Assembly (NCBI GenBank): GCA_902461565.1
Contig: CABPYL010000008.1
Span: 1-64,000, forward strand
DNA length: 64,000 nucleotides
Source: an uncultured Porphyromonadaceae bacterium
GTDB lineage: Bacteria > Bacteroidota > Bacteroidia > Bacteroidales > Muribaculaceae
Direction of reading: 5' to 3'
Part shown: piece by piece, positions 43,423 through 52,214 of the stretch
Layout: each line of letters starts with the position of its first letter
Position numbering within the stretch: the first letter of the stretch is position 1
Made by a program: the position numbers and the translations under genes
Notes under the pieces: generated by a model
Database searches by the model: none
Told to the model about the DNA's origin: nothing
The model's input: only the letters and a program-made list of their open reading frames with translations

Positions 43423-44384
43423 GCGAACAGGGCCGCGTAGACGGCCAAGACAGATATTATTGCTATGAACGATTTTTCGGCGCGGTGGGTGGAGAAGTAG
43501 TGCGTTATCTCCATAGCGGCGCAGAAGTTAAGCAGCGGAATATAGGAAACCATGTTGATGAAATCGGCGCACATGGCCACCAATGTGAACAGTATCACGA
43601 TTGTAAACATGCCGTTTACCGCACGTGCGCGTGCGTTGTAGGCGATGGTACGCATGACGTTGAGCGTGAAGCATGCAAGCATGGCCAATACAGTGAATCC
43701 GACGGCTATAAGCAGCATCAGGGTGTCGTCGAAATCGATTACCGAGAATATGCTTGTGAGGTGCGGGAAGTGGAGGTGGTCTACCGTAACAGCGCCGAAT
43801 CCCAACAGCATTATCCAGGGCGTGAGTATTCCCATAAGAGCAGCAGCAAGGGTACGCCGGTTAAAAATACGCATCTGCGCGAACCCAACCAGCATGGCCG
43901 GAATATAGATGGCGTAGCAGTACTGTGTGGCTGTGAACAGCGACAGCAGCAGCATTATCAGGAATACCTGACGAGTGGAGTCCGGTGAACGGTAGCAGTT
44001 GAACATGAGCAGCATGCACAGCGGTATAACCACTGCCAGCACTGTGCCGGTATACACCTGCGTGATAAGTTCGGGCGTGGCCAGCTGCATGGCAAGGAAG
44101 AACGGTACGAAAATATAGGTGATGGCGCGGAACACATTGTATATTTTGTTCAGCAGCATCATCAGTACCGTCGTGATTGCCGAGCCCAGCAGCGCACACG
44201 TAAAATTAAGTATGCCCTGCGGAAGCCAGAGGTTTGCCGACCGCAGCCCAAGGCCTTTGTCGCCTGTGATGGGCGCCGCCGGCTCGCCGGCGTGGAAAAC
44301 AAGGACGCACAGCAACGCCACAAGAACCACGGCGAGAGCGAAGCCACGCGTGTGCAGGGCGGATGTTATGCGCGCTATTTTCAT
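43404..44384 (-). CDS. Multi-spanning membrane protein, DUF6427-like
   Basis: A 326-residue integral membrane protein with about nine hydrophobic segments and no obvious catalytic motif. The size, gene neighbours and pattern (PQGILNFTCALLGSAITTVLM, WIMLLGFG) resemble a Bacteroidetes-specific membrane family annotated as DUF6427, which is a tentative match from memory. Its ATG overlaps the purD stop by 4 bases, and its own stop overlaps pdxB by 19 bases, so it is embedded in the operon. Function unknown. Confidence 0.6.
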   Translation of the reverse strand: MKIARITSALHTRGFALAVVLVALLCVLVFHAGEPAAPITGDKGLGLRSANLWLPQGILNFTCALLGSAITTVLMMLLNKIYNVFRAITYIFVPFFLAMQLATPELITQVYTGTVLAVVIPLCMLLMFNCYRSPDSTRQVFLIMLLLSLFTATQYCYAIYIPAMLVGFAQMRIFNRRTLAAALMGILTPWIMLLGFGAVTVDHLHFPHLTSIFSVIDFDDTLMLLIAVGFTVLAMLACFTLNVMRTIAYNARARAVNGMFTIVILFTLVAMCADFINMVSYIPLLNFCAAMEITHYFSTHRAEKSFIAIISVLAVYAALFACQTII

Positions 44385-45670
44385 TTTTCTGCGAGGACGT
44401 CGCGGCTGATGTCGCGGCGGTAGTACATGCCCTCGAAAGTTATGGCATCGATTTCGCCGTATGCCTTGGCTGCGGCAGAGGCGATATCCGGAGCGAGTGC
44501 TGCGGCAGCGAGCACGCGGCCGCCGGAAGTGAGGACCGTTCCGTCGTCGAGGCGTTTGGTGCCGGCGTGGAACACTATACCGTCGGCCTTGTCCAGCCCG
44601 GAGATAATTTTGCCTTTGGGATATGAGCCGGGATAGCCACCGGAAACCGCCATTACGGCTACTGCGGCGCGCGGATCTTCTTCGAGTTTTATTTCACCCA
44701 GATTACCGGCGGCGGCCGCCGCCAGGGCCGGTACAAGGTCGGAGGCGATACGGGGCATAACGACTTCCGTCTCGGGATCGCCCATGCGAACGTTGTATTC
44801 TATAACGTAGGGCTCGCCCTGACAGTTGATGAGGCCGAGGAAGATGAACCCGCGGTAGTCTATGCCTTCCGCGATAAGGCCGCCTACGGTAGGCTCCACG
44901 ATGCGCGACACAACTTTTGCCATAAAGGTTTCATCGGCAAACGGAACGGGAGATACAGAACCCATACCGCCGGTGTTGAGGCCTGTGTCGCCTTCGCCCA
45001 CGCGCTTGTAGTCCTTTGCTACGGGCAGAATGCGGTAGCCGCCGTGGCCGTCGGTGAGCACGAATACGGAACATTCTATGCCGCTGAGGAATTCCTCGAT
45101 AACAACGCTTGCCGAGGCAGCGCCGAACTGTCCGGCGAGCATCTCGTCGAGCGACCGGTATGCTTCCTCAAGGGAATCAATGATAAGCACGCCTTTGCCG
45201 GCTGCAAGGCCGTCGGCTTTGAGCACATAGGGCGCCTTGAGCGATGCCAGGAAAGCTCGGGCCTCGTCGAGATTAGCGGGTGTTGCGGTGAGATGACGTG
45301 CGGTGGGTATGCCGTGGCGCCCCATAAAGCGCTTGGCAAAGTCTTTGGAGCCTTCCAGGGCTGCGCCGTCCTTCCCAGGACCTACAATCAGCAGCCTGGA
45401 GCCGCGGACGGCGGCATTTTTCTCAAGTTCGTCGCGTAATCCGGCCACCAGAGGATCTTCGTTGCCGGCAACAACCATGTCGATACCGAGGTCTGTTACT
45501 GCACGGTCCACAGCGGCGAAATCGGTGGGCTTGATGTCTAAATTCGTGCCGTAGGCGCCTGTGCCACCGTTACCCGGGGCTATATACAGATTGCCTAAGA
45601 TAGGGCTCTGGCTCAGTTTCCATGCTATGGCCGATTCACGGCCTCCGCTGCCAAGCAGCAGGATATTCAT
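44381..45670 (-). CDS. purD: Phosphoribosylamine--glycine ligase
   Basis: Joins phosphoribosylamine and glycine in purine synthesis. The 429-residue ATP-grasp enzyme has MNILLLGSGGRESAIAWKL at the N-terminus, VLKADGLAAGKGVLI in the ATP-grasp fold, GGMGSVSPVPFADE, YRGFIFLGLI and EYNVRMGDPETEVVMPR with metal-binding residues. The ATG at 45670 begins the Rossmann-like domain and is preferred to one 15 bases upstream. It lies 14 bases after the methyltransferase stop. Confidence 0.96.
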   Translation of the reverse strand: MNILLLGSGGRESAIAWKLSQSPILGNLYIAPGNGGTGAYGTNLDIKPTDFAAVDRAVTDLGIDMVVAGNEDPLVAGLRDELEKNAAVRGSRLLIVGPGKDGAALEGSKDFAKRFMGRHGIPTARHLTATPANLDEARAFLASLKAPYVLKADGLAAGKGVLIIDSLEEAYRSLDEMLAGQFGAASASVVIEEFLSGIECSVFVLTDGHGGYRILPVAKDYKRVGEGDTGLNTGGMGSVSPVPFADETFMAKVVSRIVEPTVGGLIAEGIDYRGFIFLGLINCQGEPYVIEYNVRMGDPETEVVMPRIASDLVPALAAAAAGNLGEIKLEEDPRAAVAVMAVSGGYPGSYPKGKIISGLDKADGIVFHAGTKRLDDGTVLTSGGRVLAAAALAPDIASAAAKAYGEIDAITFEGMYYRRDISRDVLAEK

Positions 45671-45684
45671 CTTTCCTTCTTGCA

Positions 45685-47202
45685 TTACTTATCGTTGTTT
45701 TCGGAGTTTTCGTCGCGTTTTTTTCTCGTGCGCCATGCCGGACGGTTAAGAACAATCTCCTTGTCGGCCGGGATGGAAGGCATCTGCGGCGTTGCCGACA
45801 TGCGGAACGGTTTGCGTCCGTTTTCCTGTTCCTTTTCCTGTGGCCGTTCGGTGCGTTTGCCGCCGAATTTTGCCGCCGGCTTAGCGCCGTCGCGCAGAGG
45901 TTTGCGGCGGTCGTCGCCGCGGCGTTTGTCGGAGGGTTTGCCGGGACGGCTGTCCTTGCCGTCCTTGCGACGGTCGCGGTCGTTGAAGCGCGGTTTGCGT
46001 TCGGGACGCTCGGCGCGGCGTTCGTCTTTCAGCTTGCCGCCTTCGGCGCGGAAAGTTTTCTTGTTTCCGGCGAAAAGAAGGTACTCGCGCAACTCGCATT
46101 CAAGGCCACCGTTGTTCACGGCGATTTTCTGCGACGGCGCCAGGCCTATTTCGTGGAAGTACTCGTCTTCGTAGCCTATGATCCATGCGTGGTAGCCTGT
46201 GAACACGCGTTTGAGCACGCTGCCGATGCCGCGGTAGAGGGCGTTCATGTCGTCGGCACCGATGCGCTTGCCGTAGGGTGGATTAGTAACGAGCACACCT
46301 GCGGGCTGGGGAGCCGTCTCCCATGTGGTTATGCTTTTTGTCTCGAAAGTGATGAACCGCTCCACGCCAGCACTCTTGGCATTGTCGCGTGCGATGGCTA
46401 TGGCGCGGGGCTGGATATCGGCGGCGATGATGGGGCATGTTACCTCGCGCTCGCCGCTGTCGTCGTTGTATATTTCCTCCAGCAGGTTGGCGTTGAAGTC
46501 TGGCCAGTTCTCGAAAGCGAAATGTTTGCGGTAAACGCCAGGATTGATGCCGGCCGCAATCATGGCAGCCTCGATGGCGAATGTGCCGGAGCCGCACATG
46601 GGGTCGATGAACGGTGTTTCGCCGCGCCAGCCGGTCATAAGTATTATACCGGCTGCAAGTACTTCGTTAATTGGCGCTTCGGTCTGCGCCGTGCGCCAGC
46701 CGCGGCGGTGCAGACTTTCGCCGGAGGAATCCAGCGAAAGTGTTACGTGATGGTCGGCGATGTGTACGTTAATCATTATGTCGGCGCCTTCGAGGCGCAC
46801 GCTGGGGCGGCGTTCGTTCTCGTCGTGGTCGCGGAACCAGTCTACGATGGCATCTTTCACGCGATATGTAACAAACTGGCTGTGTTTGAATTCGGTGCTG
46901 TTGGTAACGGTATCGATGGAGAATGTCTTGTCCACATCCATCAGTGTGCTCCAGTCGTATTCCTTCACTTTTGCATAAAGTTCGTCGGCGTCTCCGGCAT
47001 CGAACGAATAGAAAGGCTTCAGGATTCTCAGTGCCGTGCGGCAGCACATATTGGCTTTATACAGGAGCGCCAGATCGCCGCGGAAAGCGACCATGCGTTT
47101 ACCGGGAGCTACGTCGTCGGCGCCCAGTGCCCGCAGTTCGTCGGCCAGTACCGCCTCCAGTCCCTGGAAGGTCTTGGCCACCATATCGAATGTAGTTGTC
47201 AT
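45685..47202 (-). CDS. THUMP-domain rRNA methyltransferase (RlmL/YpsC type) with a long basic tail
   Basis: A 505-residue protein: an N-terminal ferredoxin-like/THUMP region (about 1-160) and a UPF0020 methyltransferase domain (about 165-385), with FIDPMCGSGTFAIEAAMIA as SAM-binding loop and VLVTNPPYGKRIG carrying the NPPY motif of N-methyltransferases. It probably makes m2G in 23S rRNA, as E. coli RlmL does. The C-terminal ~110 residues are disordered and packed with Arg, Lys, Asp and Pro (KPRFNDRDRRKDGKDSRPGK), like an RNA-binding tail. It heads the purD operon. The -7 element TAATTTTG at 47232-47225 gives about 19 nt of leader. Confidence 0.88.
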   Translation of the reverse strand: MTTTFDMVAKTFQGLEAVLADELRALGADDVAPGKRMVAFRGDLALLYKANMCCRTALRILKPFYSFDAGDADELYAKVKEYDWSTLMDVDKTFSIDTVTNSTEFKHSQFVTYRVKDAIVDWFRDHDENERRPSVRLEGADIMINVHIADHHVTLSLDSSGESLHRRGWRTAQTEAPINEVLAAGIILMTGWRGETPFIDPMCGSGTFAIEAAMIAAGINPGVYRKHFAFENWPDFNANLLEEIYNDDSGEREVTCPIIAADIQPRAIAIARDNAKSAGVERFITFETKSITTWETAPQPAGVLVTNPPYGKRIGADDMNALYRGIGSVLKRVFTGYHAWIIGYEDEYFHEIGLAPSQKIAVNNGGLECELREYLLFAGNKKTFRAEGGKLKDERRAERPERKPRFNDRDRRKDGKDSRPGKPSDKRRGDDRRKPLRDGAKPAAKFGGKRTERPQEKEQENGRKPFRMSATPQMPSIPADKEIVLNRPAWRTRKKRDENSENNDK

Positions 47203-47224
47203 GTCTCTTTTTGATTATTCGCTG

Positions 47225-47232
47225 CAAAATTA
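47225..47232 (-). promoter_or_regulatory. -7 promoter element for the THUMP-methyltransferase/purD operon
   Basis: TAATTTTG on the minus strand (47232 to 47225), 23 bases from the ATG at 47202. No TTTG at the right distance upstream was found, so this is a half-site. Confidence 0.5.
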
Positions 47233-47389
47233 GCCAAAAAACGCGACATAATCGAATATCAAGGACTAAAATACGAAAAAGCGGCCTGCAGCAGCGGGTA
47301 TTTATGCGGTGTGGACGCAGGCGGCAAGTGAACACCTTGGGGCAAGGATTTGTTATTATTTCACAACACATAAAAAATCTCTCTCCACA

Positions 47390-47629
47390 ATGAACGACAG
47401 AATAAGCTATGAAGAAAAAAAGGAACTGCCCGATTCGGTTTTCGGTTTGCCGGAACGACGCGAGTATCCTATGCCTGACGCAGCCCATGTGCGTGCTGCC
47501 GAGGCCTATTTCCGCTATTGCCCCGAAGACTTGAAACCGCGCCTTGCGCGCGCAATTCTTGAACGCGCCGCACAGTTCGGTGTAGATGTAGAATCGGAAA
47601 CTGTGCGCAGCTATGCCGCCAAGGCCTGA
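47390..47629 (+). CDS. Small DUF6582-like protein
   Basis: A 79-residue acidic/basic helical protein. ELPDSVFGLPERREYPMPDAAHVRAAEAYF has the S-x-F-LP-x-R-x-YP-x-D-x-xH pattern that I recall from small DUF6582-type proteins of phages and Bacteroidetes genomes. The function of that family is not known to me. The ATG at 47390 is preferred because the upstream extension to 47309 is unrelated low-quality sequence. It is followed 103 bases later by the OmpA gene on the same strand. Confidence 0.65.
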   Translation: MNDRISYEEKKELPDSVFGLPERREYPMPDAAHVRAAEAYFRYCPEDLKPRLARAILERAAQFGVDVESETVRSYAAKA

Positions 47630-47688
47630 CAGAAGCTTAAACATTTAAACAGAATCAATATAGAACAGTAAAAACATTGCTCCATACA

Positions 47689-47710
47689 GGCGACAGCTCT
47701 CTCGGTCGCC
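47689..47710 (+). promoter_or_regulatory. Hairpin in the leader of the OmpA gene
   Basis: GGCGAC (47689-47694) pairs with GTCGCC (47705-47710) around a 10-nt loop, 22 bases before the ATG at 47733. It could stabilise the message or terminate the small upstream gene weakly, though no T run follows. Confidence 0.4.
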
Positions 47711-47732
47711 GGGGTAACAAAAACGTTTCAGT

Positions 47733-48875
47733 ATGAAAAAGATTATCTTAACAGTTGCAGCGATGGGTGCGCTGGCTGGTTTATCGGTCAATGCTCAGGA
47801 CATTGAACAGCCCAAATTATTCGATAATGTATATATCGGAGTGAACGGCGGTGTTACAACGCCCATGAATCACGGAGCCTTCTTCGGCGACATGCGCGGA
47901 ACGGCAGGTATCAATATCGGCAAGCAGATAACTCCTGTATTCGGTGCCGGCATCGAGGCCAGCGCCAATGTGAATACCTCCAGCTGGCGCGGCGCAATCC
48001 ACTCCAGCACAGTTTTCGATAATTCGTATGTAGGCCTGTATGGTACAGCTGATCTTTTCAACCTGTTCGGCGGCTACAAATGTGAAAAACGGCCCTTCAC
48101 CATCGAGGCTCTTGTAGGCGCAGGCTGGGGACACGACTATTTCAACCAGGATGTGGACAACGGCGTGCCTTACAACTACTTCGTTACAAAAGCCGGTCTT
48201 AACTTCAATTTCAATGTAAGTGATCATGTTACCATCGCTGTAAAGCCTTCGGTATCGTGGAATATGATAGACGAATTCGACAATGGCCTGGTAGGCTACA
48301 ACATCAATCAGGCTTCGTTCAATATCGTTGCGGGCGTGAGCTATACATTCGGCCCCGGTTTCAAGTGCATCCAGCCCTACAATTATGCCGAGGTAAACGA
48401 GCTTAACGACCAGATAAACGCACTGCGCAGCGACCTTGCAGCCAGTCAGCAGGATGCCGCCGGCTACAAGAGCAAAGCCGACGCACTGGCAGCACAGCTT
48501 ACCGCATGCCAGAACCGCAAACCCGAGGTTGTTAAAGAAGTTACCAACGAACTCAATTCGGTTCGTTTCGTATTCTTCCGCATTGGATCGTACAAAGTTA
48601 CCGCCGACCAGAAGCCTAATGTGGAAATGATTGCGGATTATATGAAACATCATCCCAATGCAAAAGTGGTTATCAAGGGCTACGCATCCAAGGATGGCAA
48701 CTACGATTTCAATATCAAGCTGGCTAAGAACCGTGCCGAGGCTGTAAAGAATATGCTCGTGAAGACCTACGGCATCAAGGCCGACCGCATCACTGCCGAA
48801 GGCCAGGGTATCGGCGACATGTTCGAGGAAGAATCCTGGAACCGCGTGAGCATCTGCACTTTGGAGACCAAATAA
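47733..48875 (+). CDS. OmpA family outer-membrane protein
   Basis: A 380-residue protein with a signal peptide (MKKIILTVAAMGALAGLSVNAQ), an eight-stranded-type N-terminal beta-barrel (about 25-205), a coiled-coil-prone linker (about 215-265: ELNDQINALRSDLAASQQDAA) and a C-terminal OmpA peptidoglycan-binding domain (about 275-378). In the last, VVIKGYASKDGNYDFNIKLAKNRAEAV and GIKADRITAEGQGI are the conserved blocks. It anchors the outer membrane to the cell wall and is likely abundant. A strong terminator follows at 48918. Confidence 0.95.
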   Translation: MKKIILTVAAMGALAGLSVNAQDIEQPKLFDNVYIGVNGGVTTPMNHGAFFGDMRGTAGINIGKQITPVFGAGIEASANVNTSSWRGAIHSSTVFDNSYVGLYGTADLFNLFGGYKCEKRPFTIEALVGAGWGHDYFNQDVDNGVPYNYFVTKAGLNFNFNVSDHVTIAVKPSVSWNMIDEFDNGLVGYNINQASFNIVAGVSYTFGPGFKCIQPYNYAEVNELNDQINALRSDLAASQQDAAGYKSKADALAAQLTACQNRKPEVVKEVTNELNSVRFVFFRIGSYKVTADQKPNVEMIADYMKHHPNAKVVIKGYASKDGNYDFNIKLAKNRAEAVKNMLVKTYGIKADRITAEGQGIGDMFEEESWNRVSICTLETK

Positions 48876-48917
48876 CTCTACTGGATTGAAGTTTCTGAAA
48901 ATTTTTTGAAAAAAATT

Positions 48918-48955
48918 GCGCCGGACGTGAACCATTTCTCACGCCCGGCGTTTTA
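48918..48955 (+). terminator. Rho-independent terminator of the OmpA gene
   Basis: CGCCGG-CGTGA (48919-48930) pairs with TCACG-CCGGCG (48939-48950) with single-base bulges, followed by TTTTAA. An A run precedes the stem. Confidence 0.85.
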
Positions 48956-49013
48956 ATAGTACATAGCAAGATTACTTTTTCCATTGCAAGAAATGTGATA
49001 ATGATTGGTTTAT

Positions 49014-49051
49014 ACCACCGCAGCGGCACTGTGAAGCGCCGCTGCGGTGGT
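49014..49051. terminator. Perfect 14-bp hairpin between convergent genes
   Basis: ACCACCGCAGCGGC (49014-49027) pairs with GCCGCTGCGGTGGT (49038-49051) with a 10-nt loop. On the plus strand it is followed by GTTTATTGTTGCTG, on the minus strand by TATAAACC, so it is a weak terminator by tail but a very stable stem. It lies 15 bases from the MscS stop codon. Confidence 0.6.
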
Positions 49052-49066
49052 GTTTATTGTTGCTGT

Positions 49067-50251
49067 TTATTTTACAGGCGAAACAGCACGGGCAATATCG
49101 GTTCCTGCCGGAGTCTGGAACACTGATAGCGAGAAACGCTGAACGGTTGCGTAGACATGATCGAAAATATCGCTTTGTATGCCTTCGTATTCAACCCATT
49201 CCGTTATCGAAGTAAAGAAGTACAGCTGCAGTGGCAGGCCTGAATTGGTAGGAGCGAGCTGTCGTACCATCAGGGTTGTGTCTTTGCGTACCAACGGGTG
49301 GTTTATAAGATAGCGTAGCAGATACCGGCGCAGCAGGCCGAAATTCACTACGGGACCGTCCGGAAGGTCGATGCCGTCGAGCCATCCGCCGTCGCGCAGG
49401 GTCTCGATTTCGTCGGGAGTGAGGAACCTGACGGTATTGGCGTCAATGAAGAACGAACGTTCTACCCGGCGTGCTCCCGCAAGGCGCATGGGTTCGTAAT
49501 TGCGGAACGATTCCGACACTAACGAATACGGCGGGATGGTGGTTACAGAGTTGTCCCAGTTGCGCACTTTTATTGTTGTGAGCGACACATCCTCCACTGT
49601 TCCGTTGGCATTGTGGCTGTCCATGACTATCCAGTCGCCCTTGCGCAGCATATTGTTTGCCGTCAGCTGTATCGAGGCCACCAGCCCGAGGATGGTATCC
49701 TTGAACACCAACATAAGTACTGCCGCCGAGGCGCCCAAGGCTGTGATTATCACCACCGGCGAACGGTTGATGATGATGCCGATACCTATTATCGCTCCGA
49801 TGCAGATAACAACGAGTTTCACCATCTGGAACACGCCTTTGATCGCATACACCTTGAGTTTGGGGCGACGGGCGAAAGCATTGTAAAGGTTGTCGATAAG
49901 CACGCAGATAATCAGCACAAGCGCACCGACGATATATAGCGATGTGATAGACGACAGCAGATGGAAGGTATCGGGCCGCGTGCCAAAGAAACCGGGAAGC
50001 ATCCAGCGCACGCAAATTGCCGGAGCCAACTGCGACAGTGCCTTTAGCAGGCGCGGGTTAAGCATGTCGTCGTCCCAGTGTGTGGGGCTGCGCATTACAA
50101 CACGTTCCAGAATGGTGAGGAGTTTCTTTGTCGCCCAGTAGAACAGCGTTGCCGCCGACAGGGTTATTACCAGAAGTATGGCGCCGACAATCGTTTCCGC
50201 ACCGGAACAAGTGATGATTTCGCTGAAAAAATCGCGTATCTGTATTAACAT
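49067..50251 (-). CDS. MscS-family mechanosensitive ion channel (YbdG-like)
   Basis: A 394-residue inner-membrane channel with five hydrophobic segments. The pore helix is in the conserved ITALGASAAVLMLVFKDTILGLVASIQL stretch, and the following cytoplasmic beta domain has MLRKGDWIVMDSHNANGTVEDVSLTTIKVRNWDN, typical of MscS/YbdG. The longer N-terminus and C-terminal region match the YbdG branch, which gates on mild osmotic shock. It is a single-gene unit. Confidence 0.92.
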   Translation of the reverse strand: MLIQIRDFFSEIITCSGAETIVGAILLVITLSAATLFYWATKKLLTILERVVMRSPTHWDDDMLNPRLLKALSQLAPAICVRWMLPGFFGTRPDTFHLLSSITSLYIVGALVLIICVLIDNLYNAFARRPKLKVYAIKGVFQMVKLVVICIGAIIGIGIIINRSPVVIITALGASAAVLMLVFKDTILGLVASIQLTANNMLRKGDWIVMDSHNANGTVEDVSLTTIKVRNWDNSVTTIPPYSLVSESFRNYEPMRLAGARRVERSFFIDANTVRFLTPDEIETLRDGGWLDGIDLPDGPVVNFGLLRRYLLRYLINHPLVRKDTTLMVRQLAPTNSGLPLQLYFFTSITEWVEYEGIQSDIFDHVYATVQRFSLSVFQTPAGTDIARAVSPVK

Positions 50252-50350
50252 AGCATTCTACTTTTTCGCAAAAGTAATCAAAAGCACCGAAAAAACAAAC
50301 CTCGCAGTTCACTGGTGTGGACTGCGGGGTCGTCGCGGTATGGCGTTGGG

Positions 50351-50953
50351 TTATTCGGGAAGGATATCGTAGCTGATGGCCTGGAGATAATAGTACGACA
50401 GATAGGGTTTGCCTTCTTTTTCCTGACGTGCGGCGATCTTCTGGCGATAGTCGGCGATACGGTCTTCGAATGTTACGGCGTTCTTCTGGCCGCGCGCTGT
50501 GCGCTCGGTCTCGCAACCGCTCTCGTGGTCCTTTGCTTCCTCACCCTTTGCAGCAGCCTGTGCCTTGAGGGCTTCGTTCTGTGCGATCATCTTTTCGATA
50601 ACGGCGGAATCTACGCGTTCCTCGGTGAGGATACCTTTAACCTGCACGGCGTGGCGTGTCATTTCCAGAGGGAATGCCTGGCCGATATAAGGGTTGGCCT
50701 CGCATCGGAGCATGATGGAGTCGGCAGTGCCGGCAACAAATGCTTTCATGGCGCCGTGGGAGCAGAGGTGGGAGCATACGCCCTCGATGGTTACTGTATC
50801 GCCTACAAGAGACTCTGCGTTGGCGAGTACTTCGTCCACGCTCATGGCGGTTACTTCTTCGGGCTGGGCCTCGGTGCTGGTTTTGCTGCCGCAGGCGCTG
50901 AACATTGCCATGCAGGCAATTGCGAGAATTGCAAATAATGATGTTTTCTTCAT
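50351..50953 (-). CDS. Cys/His-rich lipoprotein with OB-fold-like segment
   Basis: A 200-residue lipoprotein: signal MKKTSLFAILAIACMAMFSAC ends in a lipobox, followed by Ser/Thr/Glu-rich spacer and a domain starting SVDEVLANAESLVGDTVTIEGVC. This resembles OB-fold modules (DUF4920/tRNA_anti-like). The core has CSHLCSHGAMKAFV, a Cys-x3-Cys with two His, and a third Cys in IMLRCEAN, so metal binding is possible. The C-terminal half is helical and charged. It is the last gene (gap 18 bases) of the seven-gene run that starts with the TonB-dependent receptor. The link to that system comes from spacing only. Confidence 0.6.
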   Translation of the reverse strand: MKKTSLFAILAIACMAMFSACGSKTSTEAQPEEVTAMSVDEVLANAESLVGDTVTIEGVCSHLCSHGAMKAFVAGTADSIMLRCEANPYIGQAFPLEMTRHAVQVKGILTEERVDSAVIEKMIAQNEALKAQAAAKGEEAKDHESGCETERTARGQKNAVTFEDRIADYRQKIAARQEKEGKPYLSYYYLQAISYDILPE

Positions 50954-50971
50954 AATGGTAGGTTTTGATTA

Positions 50972-52213
50972 TTAATTACGTATTATTATCAATGGAATGA
51001 ATGCAAATATACCGAAAACCAATGTAACTGCAAAACAAGCGGCCGTGCAGGCTGCGTTGTGGCGGCGACGGCGCCATACAACGGCAAGCACAATAGCCAG
51101 CGCGGCGTTGAGGAACAGGGCTTTCAGCGACCAGTCCTCGAAACGCGGTTTTGCAAGGCAGTCGTTTACGGATGTGAAAGAGAGCGAGAATGGGAAAATG
51201 TATGCTTCGGCTTTTTCGGACGCCGATACGGGATATTCGAATGCGTACGAGCCAATCGGCGAATAGTCGTCGCTGCTGATGGCTGTCCACCGTACGGTTT
51301 TGCCGTCGTTAATCTTTACAATAGTGTTGAACACGTTCTTCACCACCGAAATACGGTCCTTTTCCGGGTCGAATTTTCCTACAGGCAGCGGCACGATGCG
51401 GTAGCCTTCGGTCTCGATGATGTAGAGGTTATGGTTTGTGTCGGTAACAAAGCCAAGGTGGCGCGTCTCGTTGTTTTCCATAACAAAAACGCGATCGGCC
51501 CTGAGTGTGTCGGGCTTTATCAGCTTCATGAAATAGGGACGTCCGGCCTGCATCTTCAGGTGGTATATGTCGCCGCCGTCGTCTACCATCAGGTAGCCGT
51601 TGTCGTATGGCTTGCGGCTGGTGATGTTGGCCGAGAAACTGTGTACGGGCAGTTTGAAATCGCGATTGTGGAATATGTCGGTGAAGCGTTTCGTGCGTGC
51701 CTCGTTCACGGCATTGGTTTCCATATCCACGAATTCCACGCGTCCGCCGCGGAAACGGAATATTTCGGTGGGGTCCTCCAGATCGATACGCGCTGGCATG
51801 GATTCCATAATCAGGAATACCTCGGGCATAACTTTGTTGATATCGCGTGGCAGCGACGAGAATACCCATGAGTTGTGTCGGAGGGCCGACATGGACATCT
51901 CTATGCCGTCGATGGTGTCGGGCATAGCGTTGCGGGCCATCAACTGTGTGTAATATATCTGCGGCAGAAGGCTGTCGCGCTGCTCGCGGGTAAAAGTCTC
52001 GCCGGTGGGATTACCCTGGGCGTCCACAGCAAAGATTTCGGCCTTGTCCTGTGTTCCGTATTGCGATACAATCATTTCGTTGTTAAGCGGCGAGCATGCC
52101 ACGAAGGGGTCGTTGGCGCTCACGGGCAGTATCAGCGAATAGAGCCACGGCAGGAACCACGATAGGATGAGTATGCACAGAGCTGTTAGGAGTATTGTAT
52201 ATGCTTTTTTCAT
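50972..52213 (-). CDS. DUF4857 membrane protein of the ABC locus
   Basis: A 413-residue protein with an N-terminal helix (about 8-30), a large extracytoplasmic domain (about 35-355) and two C-terminal helices (about 360-410) ending IPLIIIRN. The sensor-like middle contains repeated beta-propeller-style strands (DDGGDIYHLKMQAGRPYFMKLI, MENNETRHLGFVTDTNHNLYII). The DUF4857 label is from memory of Bacteroides ABC loci, where this protein follows an ABC permease. The gene starts one base after the permease stop. Its role, such as a periplasmic partner of the transporter, is inference. Confidence 0.65.
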   Translation of the reverse strand: MKKAYTILLTALCILILSWFLPWLYSLILPVSANDPFVACSPLNNEMIVSQYGTQDKAEIFAVDAQGNPTGETFTREQRDSLLPQIYYTQLMARNAMPDTIDGIEMSMSALRHNSWVFSSLPRDINKVMPEVFLIMESMPARIDLEDPTEIFRFRGGRVEFVDMETNAVNEARTKRFTDIFHNRDFKLPVHSFSANITSRKPYDNGYLMVDDGGDIYHLKMQAGRPYFMKLIKPDTLRADRVFVMENNETRHLGFVTDTNHNLYIIETEGYRIVPLPVGKFDPEKDRISVVKNVFNTIVKINDGKTVRWTAISSDDYSPIGSYAFEYPVSASEKAEAYIFPFSLSFTSVNDCLAKPRFEDWSLKALFLNAALAIVLAVVWRRRRHNAACTAACFAVTLVFGIFAFIPLIIIRN

Positions 52214-52214
52214 A

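Noticed and set aside
45622..47214. A 530-residue plus-strand frame opposite the THUMP methyltransferase
   Set aside because: Antisense shadow of a recognised gene; no domain, no promoter or start context.
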